From contig JAJPIA010000111.1 in NCBI GenBank assembly GCA_021324975.1, positions 1-38,729 on the forward strand: a stretch of DNA of 38,729 nucleotides. The letters run 5' to 3'. Positions 23,861-31,501 of this stretch are shown here, piece after piece (position 1 is the stretch's first letter; each line of letters begins with the position of its first letter). This DNA is from Bacillota bacterium. Lineage in GTDB: Bacteria; Sysuimicrobiota; Sysuimicrobiia; Sysuimicrobiales; Segetimicrobiaceae. The notes beneath the pieces are model-generated. The model did no database searches. It saw only the letters and a program-made list of their open reading frames with translations, and was not told the origin of the DNA. The translations under genes and the position numbers were made by a program.

Positions 23861-24157
23861 CTACAGCTTTATCTTGCCGAGACCCGCTTTCAGGTCATCG
23901 GCGTTCATCACGGGCGTAAACTCCACGGTCGCATTGAGTGCCATGAAGAAGGGCTCCGCGATCCGCGGCAGATCGCTGGAATCCTTGAGGTCGAAGACGA
24001 TGAATCCGCCGCGCTGTCCCCCTCCGAGGGTCGTGAAGTAAGCCGCTTCAGGCTCCAGATCCTGAAGCGCTGATTGAACGATCTTCGGGAGGCTCCCGTC
24101 TCTCAGCGCCTTGTTCCCCTGCTCGACAGGAATCGTGACGCGCATCATCGTACGCAT
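23861..24157 (-). CDS. Small alpha/beta-barrel-like protein (DUF3303-like)
   Basis: A 98-residue cytoplasmic protein. ATG 24157 is supported by AAGGAGGTG seven bases upstream; longer starts run into DNA without signals. It begins MRTMMRVTIPVEQGNKAL and contains PEAAYFTTLGGGQRGGFIVFDL, IAEPFFMALNATVEFTPVM and a LKAGL end. The strand-helix-strand pattern and the F-x-V-F-D and EFTPVM segments suggest a dimeric alpha/beta-barrel fold similar to DUF3303 or GYD-type small proteins. No catalytic residues can be named. It stands alone on the minus strand. Confidence 0.75.
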   Translation of the reverse strand: MRTMMRVTIPVEQGNKALRDGSLPKIVQSALQDLEPEAAYFTTLGGGQRGGFIVFDLKDSSDLPRIAEPFFMALNATVEFTPVMNADDLKAGLGKIKL

Positions 24158-24295
24158 CGGAGCACCTCCTTGGGGTAGAAGCGCCGCATCTTTCTCCTGA
24201 CGCCGGGACTCACCTGCTCGGGGTCGGCATGGCCGGCCACCGCGCCGGCGGTCGCACCCGACGCTTCCGGTCACCGCGTGCGTGAGGTGACAAAA
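24158..24295. other. Intergenic region, divergent leader
   Basis: Contains the AAGGAGGTG ribosome-binding site of the minus-strand gene at its left edge and GAGGTGA (24284-24290) for a candidate plus-strand ORF at its right edge. No promoter stands out. Confidence 0.3.
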
Positions 24296-24517
24296 ATGCC
24301 CGGAAGCGAGGGCCGCGTAAACCTCCCTCGCGCCTCCGGGATCCTAGGTGGGGATGGCGGCGATCCAAGCGTAGGCGGCGCCACACGCCATCCGTCCGTG
24401 GGAACGAGCATCGCGAACTTTGAGCCGGCGGACCGTGGTCGATCCTTGAAGACTCCGGCCGGCTATCGCGTGCTCGTCCGGTCGAGGCGGAGCGCGGCGT
24501 CCGCGCATCCTCCGTAG
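24296..24517 (+). CDS. Candidate small protein, unknown
   Basis: A 73-codon ORF with an ideal-looking start: GAGGTGA five bases upstream of ATG 24296 in an A-rich spacer. It encodes a Gly/Ser/Arg-rich polypeptide with no signal peptide, membrane segment or recognisable motif. Codons 2-15 lie in a strong interrupted hairpin (24299-24340), and the stop overlaps a second hairpin (24517-24535). It may equally be a structured non-coding RNA or decayed sequence. Only the start signal argues for coding. Confidence 0.3.
   Translation: MPGSEGRVNLPRASGILGGDGGDPSVGGATRHPSVGTSIANFEPADRGRSLKTPAGYRVLVRSRRSAASAHPP
24299..24340 (+). other. Strong interrupted hairpin
   Basis: CCCGGA (24299-24304) and GCGAGG (24306-24311) pair with CCTCGC (24326-24331) and TCCGGG (24335-24340), giving twelve base pairs with a small asymmetric internal loop and a 14-base terminal loop. 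It directly follows the candidate start codon at 24296. Confidence 0.45.
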
Positions 24518-24535
24518 GGTCGCTTTTAGCGGCCC
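24517..24535 (+). terminator. Hairpin at the end of the candidate small ORF
   Basis: GGGTCGC (24517-24523) pairs with GCGGCCC (24529-24535) with one G-T pair around a TTTTA loop. There is no downstream T-run. The following 250 bases to 24793 hold no supported gene, only the upstream region of the permease gene. Confidence 0.3.
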
Positions 24536-24793
24536 CGGCGGACCGCCATCCGCGCCATGGCCTAGCGCATACCGATTAAATGGCCGTTAACCCCGGTCGC
24601 GCGCGGCGCAAAGGATTGGCGAAACTTCTCGGTGCCCCCTCGCCCGGCTCGGACCCGCGGCAGCGGGCCCGGACGGTGGGCATCTACCGAGCGCAGCCGG
24701 CGACGGCGCCAGCGGGACCGCCGGATCGGACCACAAATGTGACGCTGATCCCAGTACCACGGGCGTCGCGGGCAGGCCCCGCACACGCTGCGG

Positions 24794-25666
24794 GTGAACA
24801 TAGGGACCGCCATCACGCTGGTTCGGGGGGCGGCTCCAGAGGTGTTCATCGAAATCCTCGCCTTGTCCGTGGTAGCGGGCGTACTCGGCGCCTTGCTCGG
24901 CCTGGGCGGGGGCATCATCGTCGTGCCCGGATTGACGCTGCTTATCGGGCTGCCGATCCGTTACGCCGTCGGCGCGAGCATTGTCTCTGTGATCGCGACG
25001 AGCAGCGGTGCGGCGGCGGCCTACGTACGTGGCGGCATCGCAAACCTCCGCATCGCGATCGCGCTCGAGGTCGCGACCACGGTGGGGGCGCTTTCGGGCG
25101 CGTTCCTCGCCGGCCATGTCTCGCCCCGCTGGCTGTACATCGTATTCGGTGTCTTGCTGGCCTATTCAGCCGTCGCCTTGCTGGGCCGGTTGACGGTCGA
25201 AGTCCCGGGCGAGGTACCGCTTGATCCACTCGCGGAGCGCTTGGGGTTCTCGGGTGAGTACTACGATCGCGCGCTGGGGCAGCGGGTACCGTACACCGCG
25301 ACGGGCGTGATCCCGGGCGGCGCGATGATGTACGTGGCCGGCGTCCTCTCCGGGCTCCTCGGCATCGGGAGCGGCTCCTTCAAAGTGCTTGCGATGGACA
25401 TCGTCATGCGCCTGCCGATGAAAGTGTCGACGGCGACGAGCAATTTCATGATCGGTGTGACGGCCGCGGCCAGCGCGGGGGTCTACTTTGCCCGGGGCGA
25501 CATCCACCCGTTGATCGCTGCGCCCGTCGCGCTCGGCGTGCTTGCCGGCGCGTGGACCGGCACCCACGTGATGCAACGCCTGCGCAACGTAACCATCCGA
25601 AAGTTGTTCATTCCGGTGCTCGCGATCACCGCGGTCGAGATGGTCCTTCGGGGCCTCCATGTCTAG
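24794..25666 (+). CDS. TauE/SafE family sulfite/organic-anion exporter
   Basis: A 290-residue polytopic membrane protein of the TauE/SafE family (PF01925), which exports or imports small anions such as sulfite, sulfoacetate or related compounds. The signature GALLGLGGGIIVVPGLTLL follows the first helix, and it recurs in the second half as YVAGVLSGLLGIGSGSFKVLAMD, reflecting the family's internal duplication. STATSNFMIGVTAAASAG is also typical. About eight membrane segments are visible, with a hydrophilic loop at about residues 138-172. GTG 24794 is given, but GTG 24842 is possible; neither has a strong ribosome-binding site. The stop overlaps the next gene by eight bases. Confidence 0.87.
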   Translation: MNIGTAITLVRGAAPEVFIEILALSVVAGVLGALLGLGGGIIVVPGLTLLIGLPIRYAVGASIVSVIATSSGAAAAYVRGGIANLRIAIALEVATTVGALSGAFLAGHVSPRWLYIVFGVLLAYSAVALLGRLTVEVPGEVPLDPLAERLGFSGEYYDRALGQRVPYTATGVIPGGAMMYVAGVLSGLLGIGSGSFKVLAMDIVMRLPMKVSTATSNFMIGVTAAASAGVYFARGDIHPLIAAPVALGVLAGAWTGTHVMQRLRNVTIRKLFIPVLAITAVEMVLRGLHV

Positions 25667-26081
25667 CGTGGCCGTCGATCGCAGCACCGGCCCGCAGGCG
25701 ACAGCAGGCACCGGCGGCCCCGACGCCTTGATCAGCCGCGTCCTGCGCTGGGGCGTCATGACGGCCGCGGCCATCATCCTGAGCGGCGTCGCCTTGTTCG
25801 TGGCCCATGCCGGCCTGCGCGCCGTCTTGCTCTCGCCGGAGCACCTCTCCGGAATTTCGGAACAGGATCCGCACGCGCTCCGGGTCGTCCTGCACGAGCT
25901 CCTGCCGCCGCAGGCCGCGGCGGTGACGGACGTCGGACTGCTCCTCCTCATGGCGACCCCGGTCGTGAGCGTCGCCATCGCCGCCGTGACGTTTGCGGTG
26001 CGGCGAGATTGGCTGTACCTGGTGCTCGCTGGCTTCGTGTTCACGATGCTCATGATCGGATTCGCGGTCGGCCGCACCTAG
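25659..26081 (+). CDS. DUF1634 membrane protein
   Basis: A 140-residue protein with three membrane segments (about residues 31-52, 88-110 and 115-138): LRWGVMTAAAIILSGVALF, then VTDVGLLLLMATPVVSVAIA and WLYLVLAGFVFTMLMIGFAVG. DUF1634 proteins have this layout and are very often encoded beside TauE/SafE permeases, as here where ATG 25659 overlaps the permease stop by eight bases. It is probably an accessory subunit of that transporter; this is inferred from context. Confidence 0.85.
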   Translation: MSSVAVDRSTGPQATAGTGGPDALISRVLRWGVMTAAAIILSGVALFVAHAGLRAVLLSPEHLSGISEQDPHALRVVLHELLPPQAAAVTDVGLLLLMATPVVSVAIAAVTFAVRRDWLYLVLAGFVFTMLMIGFAVGRT

Positions 26082-26094
26082 CGCCCCGCCCGAA

Positions 26095-26874
26095 TCAACG
26101 GCCGCTCCAGCGGGCCGCCCGCCGCTCGCGAAACGCGGCGATGCCTTCGCGGCAATCCTCGGTCTCGTACAGTTGGCGCTGCAGCCGGCCTTCGAGCTCG
26201 AGCCCCTCCCCCAGACCCCGGGAGATCCCGGCGCGAATCGCCCGCTTCGCGGCGCGGACTGCGAGCGGCGCGTTGGCTGCGATGACCCGTGCCACCTCCA
26301 CGACCGCGGGCACGAGCCGATCCGCGGCCACCACCGCGTCCACGAGTCCGATGCGGTAGGCTTCGTCCGCGGTGACGGGCGCGCCGGTGTATATGAGCGC
26401 CATGGCGCGCGAGGAACCGACCAGCCGCGGGAGCCGCTGCGTCGCGCCCGCCGCCGGGATGATGCCGCGCGTCACCTCGGGGCATCCGAGCACGGCGGTG
26501 TCGGCAGCCCATCGCAGGTCACACCCGAGCGCCAGCTCGCATCCCCCGCCGAGCGCCGGCCCGTTGATGGCGGCGATCGCCGGTACCGGAAGCCGCTCCA
26601 GCGCGTCCGGGATCGCCGCGATGCTGCGGTTGTGCGCCCACAGCGCCTCCAGGGTCGCGCCCTCGCGCTCGCGCAGGTCGGCGCCCGCGCAAAACGCCCG
26701 ACCCGCGCCGGTGAGCACGAGGACGCGTGCTCCGGGATCCGCCGCAACGCGCTCGAGCGCGGCCGTCACCTCCCGGCACAACGCGACGTTGAGCGCGTTC
26801 AGCACCGCCGGCCTGCGCAGGGTCAGGGTAAAGATGCCGTCCTGGCCGTCCAGCGCCGCGCCCGTGTTTTGCAT
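26095..26874 (-). CDS. Enoyl-CoA hydratase/isomerase (crotonase family)
   Basis: A 259-residue crotonase-fold enzyme acting on acyl-CoA substrates, most simply hydration of trans-2-enoyl-CoA. The oxyanion-hole segments FCAGADLRE and NGPALGGGCELALGCD are present, and the two glutamates used by hydratases occur at E113 (GGCELA) and E133 (CPEVTRG), 20 residues apart as in rat mitochondrial hydratase (E144/E164). AGATQRLPRLVG follows. ATG 26874 has a GAGGGGGG run upstream. It lies 14 bases downstream of the aminotransferase stop, so the two are likely one operon; the true substrate is unknown. Confidence 0.9.
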   Translation of the reverse strand: MQNTGAALDGQDGIFTLTLRRPAVLNALNVALCREVTAALERVAADPGARVLVLTGAGRAFCAGADLREREGATLEALWAHNRSIAAIPDALERLPVPAIAAINGPALGGGCELALGCDLRWAADTAVLGCPEVTRGIIPAAGATQRLPRLVGSSRAMALIYTGAPVTADEAYRIGLVDAVVAADRLVPAVVEVARVIAANAPLAVRAAKRAIRAGISRGLGEGLELEGRLQRQLYETEDCREGIAAFRERRAARWSGR

Positions 26875-26888
26875 GCTCTACGCCCCCC

Positions 26889-28244
26889 TCACTCGCTTCT
26901 GCCGCGGCGCCGCCCCGCAAGTCCCCGCAGCGACGCTCCCACGGCCTCCACCAGCCGGCCGAGCTCGTCGTCAGACACCACGAGCGGGGGCGCCATGATC
27001 ACGGGATTGTCGACGAAGCACAGGACCTCGCGGCCGCGGAGGTCCGCCTCGAGCCGGCGCAGGCCCCGCGCGGACAGCCGGGCCGGAGCACGCGTGTGGA
27101 CGTCATCGACGAGCTCGACGGCCGCCATGAGCCCGATGCCGCGGACGTCGCCGACGACCGGACAACCTGCGAGCTCCGCACGGAGACCGTCGAGAAGGCG
27201 GCGGCCCAGGTGCGCCGCGCGGGCCACAAGATGCTCGTCCTCGAGTATCCGCAGCACCGCGAGCGCGGCCGCACACGCAGCCGGGTGTCCACTGTACGTA
27301 AAGCCGTGCGGGACCGCGCGGCCGGCCAGCCGCTCCGCAATGTGGCGGCGCATCACCACCGCGCCGAGGGTCTGGTAGCCGGCCGTCATCCCTTTGCCCA
27401 GCACCAACAGGTCGGGCACCATGTCCCAATGGTCGCACGCGAACCGTCGCCCGCTCCGGCCCCATCCGGTGACGATCTCGTCGGCGACAAGCAGCACCCC
27501 GTAGCGGTCGCACAGCGCCCGCACCGCCGGCCAATACGGGTCCGGGGGCACGATGACGCCGCCGGGCCCCGGCACCGGCTCCGCGAACACGGCCGCAACC
27601 CGATCGGGGCCCGCGCGGACGAGCACGTCTTCGAGCGCGCCGACGCATCCCAGCGTGCACGCGGGCTGCCCCGAGCAATGGGGACAACGATACCGGTACG
27701 GGACCGGCGCGAAGCGGACGCCCCGGAGGCCCGGGCCGACGCCGCGCAGCAATCCCCGGTCGGGATCGCTGAGCGACAGGCCGGCGTACGTGCCGCCGTG
27801 CGCCGAGTATTCCCGGCTGACGATCATCCGGCGCCGGCGATCGCCGCCGGCGTAGTGGAACAGCCGCGCGAACTTGAGCGCGGTGTCCACCGCCTCGGAG
27901 CCGGTCGGCACGAGCGCCACGCCGTCGAGGTCCCCGGGCGCCAGCGCGCCGATGCGGGCGGCGAGTTCCTGCGCCACGGGCGCCACGGCGTCGGTGAGCG
28001 GCGCAAACGACAACGTGCGGAGCTGTGCGCTCACCTCGGCCACGATCTCGTCACGGCCGTATCCGAGCAGGACCGCCCAGAGCCCGGACCGCGCATCCAA
28101 ATAGGCCTGCCCGCGCGAGTCCCAGACGCGGCTGCCACGACCGCGCACGAGCCGCAACGGGCCGCCCGCGCGGGCCAGCGCGGTCTGCACCTGCCCCTGG
28201 TACCACAGCGACGGGGACCTAACATCAAACGCGCGCGGAGGCAT
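26889..28244 (-). CDS. Class III PLP-dependent aminotransferase
   Basis: A 451-residue fold-type I aminotransferase of the omega-amino-acid/4-aminobutyrate group. It contains YLDARSGLWAVLLGYG, PTGSEAVDTALKFAR, SREYSAHGGTYAG, the PLP-contacting VLLVADEIVTGWGRSG and LVLGKGMTAGYQTLG with the Schiff-base lysine K284, followed by GFTYSGHPAACAAALA. An internal cysteine cluster (YRCPHCSGQPACTLGC) is found in a subset of these enzymes and may bind a metal. ATG 28244 is used; the in-frame GTG at 28310 would nearly touch the divergent gene. Amino donor and acceptor cannot be told from sequence. Confidence 0.88.
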   Translation of the reverse strand: MPPRAFDVRSPSLWYQGQVQTALARAGGPLRLVRGRGSRVWDSRGQAYLDARSGLWAVLLGYGRDEIVAEVSAQLRTLSFAPLTDAVAPVAQELAARIGALAPGDLDGVALVPTGSEAVDTALKFARLFHYAGGDRRRRMIVSREYSAHGGTYAGLSLSDPDRGLLRGVGPGLRGVRFAPVPYRYRCPHCSGQPACTLGCVGALEDVLVRAGPDRVAAVFAEPVPGPGGVIVPPDPYWPAVRALCDRYGVLLVADEIVTGWGRSGRRFACDHWDMVPDLLVLGKGMTAGYQTLGAVVMRRHIAERLAGRAVPHGFTYSGHPAACAAALAVLRILEDEHLVARAAHLGRRLLDGLRAELAGCPVVGDVRGIGLMAAVELVDDVHTRAPARLSARGLRRLEADLRGREVLCFVDNPVIMAPPLVVSDDELGRLVEAVGASLRGLAGRRRGRSE

Positions 28245-28312
28245 CGCCGCCGCAGTGTTCTCCCCGAGCGCCGGCCGATCCCGTCTGCGCGGGGGGACCG
28301 GGAGGAGCACCC

Positions 28313-30274
28313 ATGCCCCCGCCGAAACAACGTCCGCGCATGCCGGGTCCTCAAGAAATCGAGATCGTCTGTGACATCCTCGTCGTCGGTGCGGGACTCG
28401 GAGGATGCGCCGCGGCGCTCCGGGCGGCGCGGCTCGGGCAGCGTGTCTGTCTGGTGGAGGAAACCGGGTGGCCCGGCGGGCAGATCAGCACCCAGGGCGT
28501 GTCCTCGCTCGACGAACACCGCTACATCGAGACGTTCGGCGGCACGGGCTCCTACTACGCGCTCCGCAACGCCATCCGCGACTACTATCGCACCCAGTAC
28601 GCGCTCAGCCCGGCGGCGGCGGCCGCGCCGCAGCTGAACCCAGGCAACGCGTGGGTGAGCCGCCTGTCGTTCGAGCCCCGCGCGGGCGCGGCGGTGCTGG
28701 AAGCGATGATGGCCGGGCCGCACGACCGCGGCGAGCTGCAGGTGTTCTACCACACGCGGGCCGTCGCGGCGGAAGTCTACGACGCGCGCGTGGCGTCGGT
28801 GTTGACCCGGCACCGGGACAACGGGACGTTCATCCGCTTCCGGGCCGGCTTCGTGCTCGACGCCACCGATCTCGGCGACGTCCTCGTCTACACGGCGACG
28901 GCCTACGCTCTGGGCCAGGAGTCGCGAGGAGAGACCGGGGAGCCGTCGGCCCCGGAGGTCCCCAACCTTGCCTGTGTGCAAAACTTCACCTTCCCCGTGG
29001 CCGTGGAGTACTGTCCGGGCGAGAACCATACGATCACGAAACCGGACGGGTACGAACGGAATCGCGAGGCGCAGCCCTACACGCTCGTCTACCGTCCCTG
29101 GCTTCCGGCGTCCACGCCCTACAAGATGTTTGCGACGGCGCCGGGCGCCGGCGGTCCGTTTTGGACGTACCGACGGGCGCTCGACGCGCACAACTTCACC
29201 GACCCGCGCGTGCCGCGGGACGTGAGCATCATCAACTGGACGAGCAACGACTTCCGCGGCGGCACGGTCGTCGACCGGCTGCCGGACGAGCAGGACGCGC
29301 GGTACCGCGAGGCGCGGTTGCTGACTCTCGGCTTTTTGTACTGGCTGCAAACCGAGGCGCCGCGCGACGACGGCGGCACCGGCTATCCCGAGCTTCGCCC
29401 CCGGCCGGACATGATGGGGAGCGCCGACGGCCTCTCGCAGATGCCGTACGTGCGCGAGGGCCGGCGCCTCAGAGCACTCTACACGATCATCGAGCAGGAC
29501 ATCGCCGCGCACACGCATCCGGAGTCCCGGGGCGCGCGTTTCGCGGACGCCGTGGGCATCGGATTCTACCCGATCGATCTGCACGGCTGCGGCGAGCGGA
29601 CCACCGATATCGACACCAAGCCCTTTCAGATTCCGCTCCGCGCCATGATCCCGGTCCGCACGCTCAACGTACTGCCGGCCGCGAAGAACATCGGGACCAC
29701 GCACATCACCAACGGCGCGTACCGGCTCCACCCTGAAGAGTGGGCCGCCGGCGACGCCGCCGCCGCGGTGGCCGTGTTCTGCCGGCGGACCGGGATCTCA
29801 CCGCAGGCCCTCGCCGCCCGACCCGACCTGCAGCGCCGCCTGCAATTGCTCCTGCTCGACGAGCAGATCCCGATCTACTGGTACGACGACGTCCCGCTCG
29901 GCCACCCCGCGTTTGTGGCCACGCAGTTGCTGGCCGTGGAGGGCGTCTGGGAAGGCGGCGATGCCGACCTGCACTTTGGACCCGACCTCCCGGTGCGCAC
30001 GGACGAGGGCAAGCGCCGGATCGCGGCCGCCGCGGCGAGCATCGCACGGTGGGGCGGTCCGGCGGATCCCGAGTCCCCGGCGCTGCAGCCGGCGCCGGAG
30101 GACGACGTGCTCCCGCTCCGCCGCGACGCGGCGGCGACGCTCGTTGCGCTCGGCATCACCGGAGCGCGACCCACGGGCGAGGAAGACGCGCAGATCATCA
30201 CACGGGCCGAACTGGCACGCACCCTCGGAGCGCTCGTGCGCACCGCGATCGAGCGTTACACTCCTGCCTCCTAG
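28313..30274 (+). CDS. FAD-dependent oxidoreductase (FAD_oxidored family)
   Basis: A 653-residue flavoprotein of the FAD_oxidored group (PF12831). The N-terminal Rossmann motif CDILVVGAGLGGCAAALRAA and the CLVEETGWPGGQ segment bind FAD. Further conserved pieces are FVLDATDLGDVL, LPAAKNIGTTHITNGAYRLHPEEWAAG and the acidic end. ATG 28313 is supported by GGGAGGAG six bases upstream. It is divergent from the aminotransferase, with 68 bases between the starts, so the two may share a control region. The C-terminal 150 residues have no clear domain. The natural substrate is unknown; the TAG stop is also the first triplet of a dispersed hairpin repeat. Confidence 0.85.
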   Translation: MPPPKQRPRMPGPQEIEIVCDILVVGAGLGGCAAALRAARLGQRVCLVEETGWPGGQISTQGVSSLDEHRYIETFGGTGSYYALRNAIRDYYRTQYALSPAAAAAPQLNPGNAWVSRLSFEPRAGAAVLEAMMAGPHDRGELQVFYHTRAVAAEVYDARVASVLTRHRDNGTFIRFRAGFVLDATDLGDVLVYTATAYALGQESRGETGEPSAPEVPNLACVQNFTFPVAVEYCPGENHTITKPDGYERNREAQPYTLVYRPWLPASTPYKMFATAPGAGGPFWTYRRALDAHNFTDPRVPRDVSIINWTSNDFRGGTVVDRLPDEQDARYREARLLTLGFLYWLQTEAPRDDGGTGYPELRPRPDMMGSADGLSQMPYVREGRRLRALYTIIEQDIAAHTHPESRGARFADAVGIGFYPIDLHGCGERTTDIDTKPFQIPLRAMIPVRTLNVLPAAKNIGTTHITNGAYRLHPEEWAAGDAAAAVAVFCRRTGISPQALAARPDLQRRLQLLLLDEQIPIYWYDDVPLGHPAFVATQLLAVEGVWEGGDADLHFGPDLPVRTDEGKRRIAAAAASIARWGGPADPESPALQPAPEDDVLPLRRDAAATLVALGITGARPTGEEDAQIITRAELARTLGALVRTAIERYTPAS

Positions 30275-30299
30275 TGCAGCATCGCCAAAGGGCGACAAG
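30272..30299. repeat. Dispersed hairpin repeat, family 2, copy D (diverged)
   Basis: Reads TAGTGCAGCATC, eight variable bases, then GCGACAAG, matching the family 2 layout TAGTGCAGCRTC-N8-GCGACRAG with the same spacing. The hairpin is TCGCC-AAAG-GGCGA. Sequence differs from copies B and C but pairing is retained. Its TAG is the stop codon of the FAD-dependent oxidoreductase. Confidence 0.45.
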
Positions 30300-30593
30300 A
30301 GCAAGCGCGAGCCGGAGGGGTCTCGCGTGAGCGGGCGTTCGACGCCCGCGATCTTTGGTGCGAGCGTGGAGCTCCGTTACTTGCAATCCTGACGGATCGA
30401 GTCCAGCAGTTGCCAGAGGCGTCGGGCGTGGAGCGAAGGGGAGGCCCGTCCGGCTCAACCTTTGGCGAACATCCGCGAGCATGCACGAGACGCCCGGCGC
30501 AGCTTGCAGCGCGCCGAGGCCCCGGTCCGCGTCGACAATATCGGGACCGAGGGCCCGCGATTGCTCGCCGTCGCCGCGGGGCGCGCGGAGATG
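30275..30593. other. Intergenic region between convergent genes
   Basis: No gene is supported. It holds the rest of the family 2 repeat, a GC-rich hairpin at 30331-30349 and otherwise featureless GC-rich sequence. Confidence 0.5.
30331..30349 (+). terminator. GC-rich hairpin after the FAD oxidoreductase gene
   Basis: GCGGGCGT and ACGCCCGC form a perfect 8-bp stem around a TCG loop, 57 bases after the stop. It is followed by GATCTTT, a weak T-rich stretch. Located between convergent genes, it may end transcription on either strand. Confidence 0.45.
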
Positions 30594-30935
30594 TTAACGC
30601 TCGAGGTATTCCTTCCGGAGCGGATAGAAGACGTCCAGGACGCGCGCCGGGCCGCGGACCGCCCAGGCGGCATGCCGCGTGCCCCCCGGGATCACGTACG
30701 CGTCGCCCACCCGGAGCGCTCGGCGCTCGTCTCCGATCTGCATCTCGATCTCGCCCGACACCACGACGCCCAGCTGCTCGTGCGGATGCTCATGGAGCTG
30801 CACGCTCGATTCCGGTGCCAGGTCGACACAGGTCAGCATCACGTGCTCGCCGGCGAGCGGGCGCATCGTGACGCCCGGCGCGATTTGCTTGCCCGGGAGC
30901 GCGTCGAGCGACGCAAAGACATGCTCCTTGCCCAT
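30594..30935 (-). CDS. Cupin-domain protein
   Basis: A 113-residue single-domain cupin. ATG 30935 has GGGGAGGA five bases upstream; in-frame starts further upstream lack signals. Motif 1 reads QLHEHPHEQLGVVVSGEIE and motif 2 reads VIPGGTRHAAW, giving three histidines and a glutamate suited to bind a divalent metal. VGDAYVIPGG precedes the second motif. Small cupins of this type occur as dioxygenases, isomerases or sugar/ligand sensors, and the substrate cannot be inferred here. The gene stands alone. Confidence 0.85.
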   Translation of the reverse strand: MGKEHVFASLDALPGKQIAPGVTMRPLAGEHVMLTCVDLAPESSVQLHEHPHEQLGVVVSGEIEMQIGDERRALRVGDAYVIPGGTRHAAWAVRGPARVLDVFYPLRKEYLER

Positions 30936-31158
30936 GATTGTCCTCCCCGGCCGCGGCCGTGGATGGGCCGCCCGGCCATGTGATCTCCGGGTTCGCGAAC
31001 CGCTCGGGCGTCCCTGCCCGCTCATGCATGCGCCGGGCGGATACGTGACGGCGCCGTGGGTGGACACTGGCGCGGCGCGATGCGAGCGGCCGGAGAAGGA
31101 ATTGCTCCGCGCCCCGCGAAGTCGCGGGTGACATCTTGTCGCGAAGGAGGTGAACGCG

Positions 31159-31230
31159 GTGGCACTCGTCGCATTTCTCGCACTCGTCGGCATCACACTG
31201 TGGGCAACCGGCCACCTCATCGTCCGCTGA
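31159..31230 (+). CDS. 23-residue membrane peptide (copy 1)
   Basis: GTG 31159 follows GAAGGAGGTGA (31143-31153) at ideal spacing and encodes only 23 residues before TGA 31228-31230: a single hydrophobic helix (ALVAFLALVGITLWATG) ending HLIVR. The length suits one membrane span with a basic C-terminus. It is below normal gene-calling limits. A second micro-ORF 190 bases downstream ends ATGHMILR, matching ATGHLIVR here, which strongly supports both being real and related. Function unknown; similar sized peptides act as subunits or regulators of membrane complexes. Confidence 0.6.
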   Translation: MALVAFLALVGITLWATGHLIVR

Positions 31231-31418
31231 CCGCGACCCGGCGGAGTACCAAAACGTCTATGTGTCGATGAGGGGGGCATTATTTGTCCTCCTCATCGGC
31301 GTTCTCGAGGGCGCCGGTGACGCTTTGGGATCGGGGGAGAGCGCCGAGGGAACGACGTTTGCGCCCCGGCCGTCCGGGGGAAAGACCTGGGTGGATGGAA
31401 CGAGGGGGGGATGGTTCG

Positions 31419-31484
31419 GTGGTCGTCTTCGTCTTGTTGGCGCTTCTCATACTCGCCGCCACGGGCCACATGATCCTCCGCTAG
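31419..31484 (+). CDS. 21-residue membrane peptide (copy 2)
   Basis: GTG 31419 follows a G-run (31404-31410) by eight bases and encodes 21 residues, VVFVLLALLILAATGHMILR after the initiator, ending at TAG 31482-31484. It is a single hydrophobic helix and shares the ATGH(L/M)I(V/L)R end with the peptide at 31159. ATG 31395 is an alternative start that adds eight residues. The TPR protein gene starts 17 bases after its stop, so the two are likely co-transcribed. The stretch between the two peptides (31231-31418) holds a similar GGGGGG plus hydrophobic segment at 31271-31310, possibly a decayed third copy. Confidence 0.55.
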   Translation: MVVFVLLALLILAATGHMILR

Positions 31485-31501
31485 GCAGGAGTGGAGGGAC
31501 G

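Noticed and set aside
31262-31501. N-terminal extension of the TPR protein from GTG 31262
   Set aside because: ATG 31502 has a strong ribosome-binding site and begins a proper signal peptide; the extension overlaps the micro-ORF in another frame.
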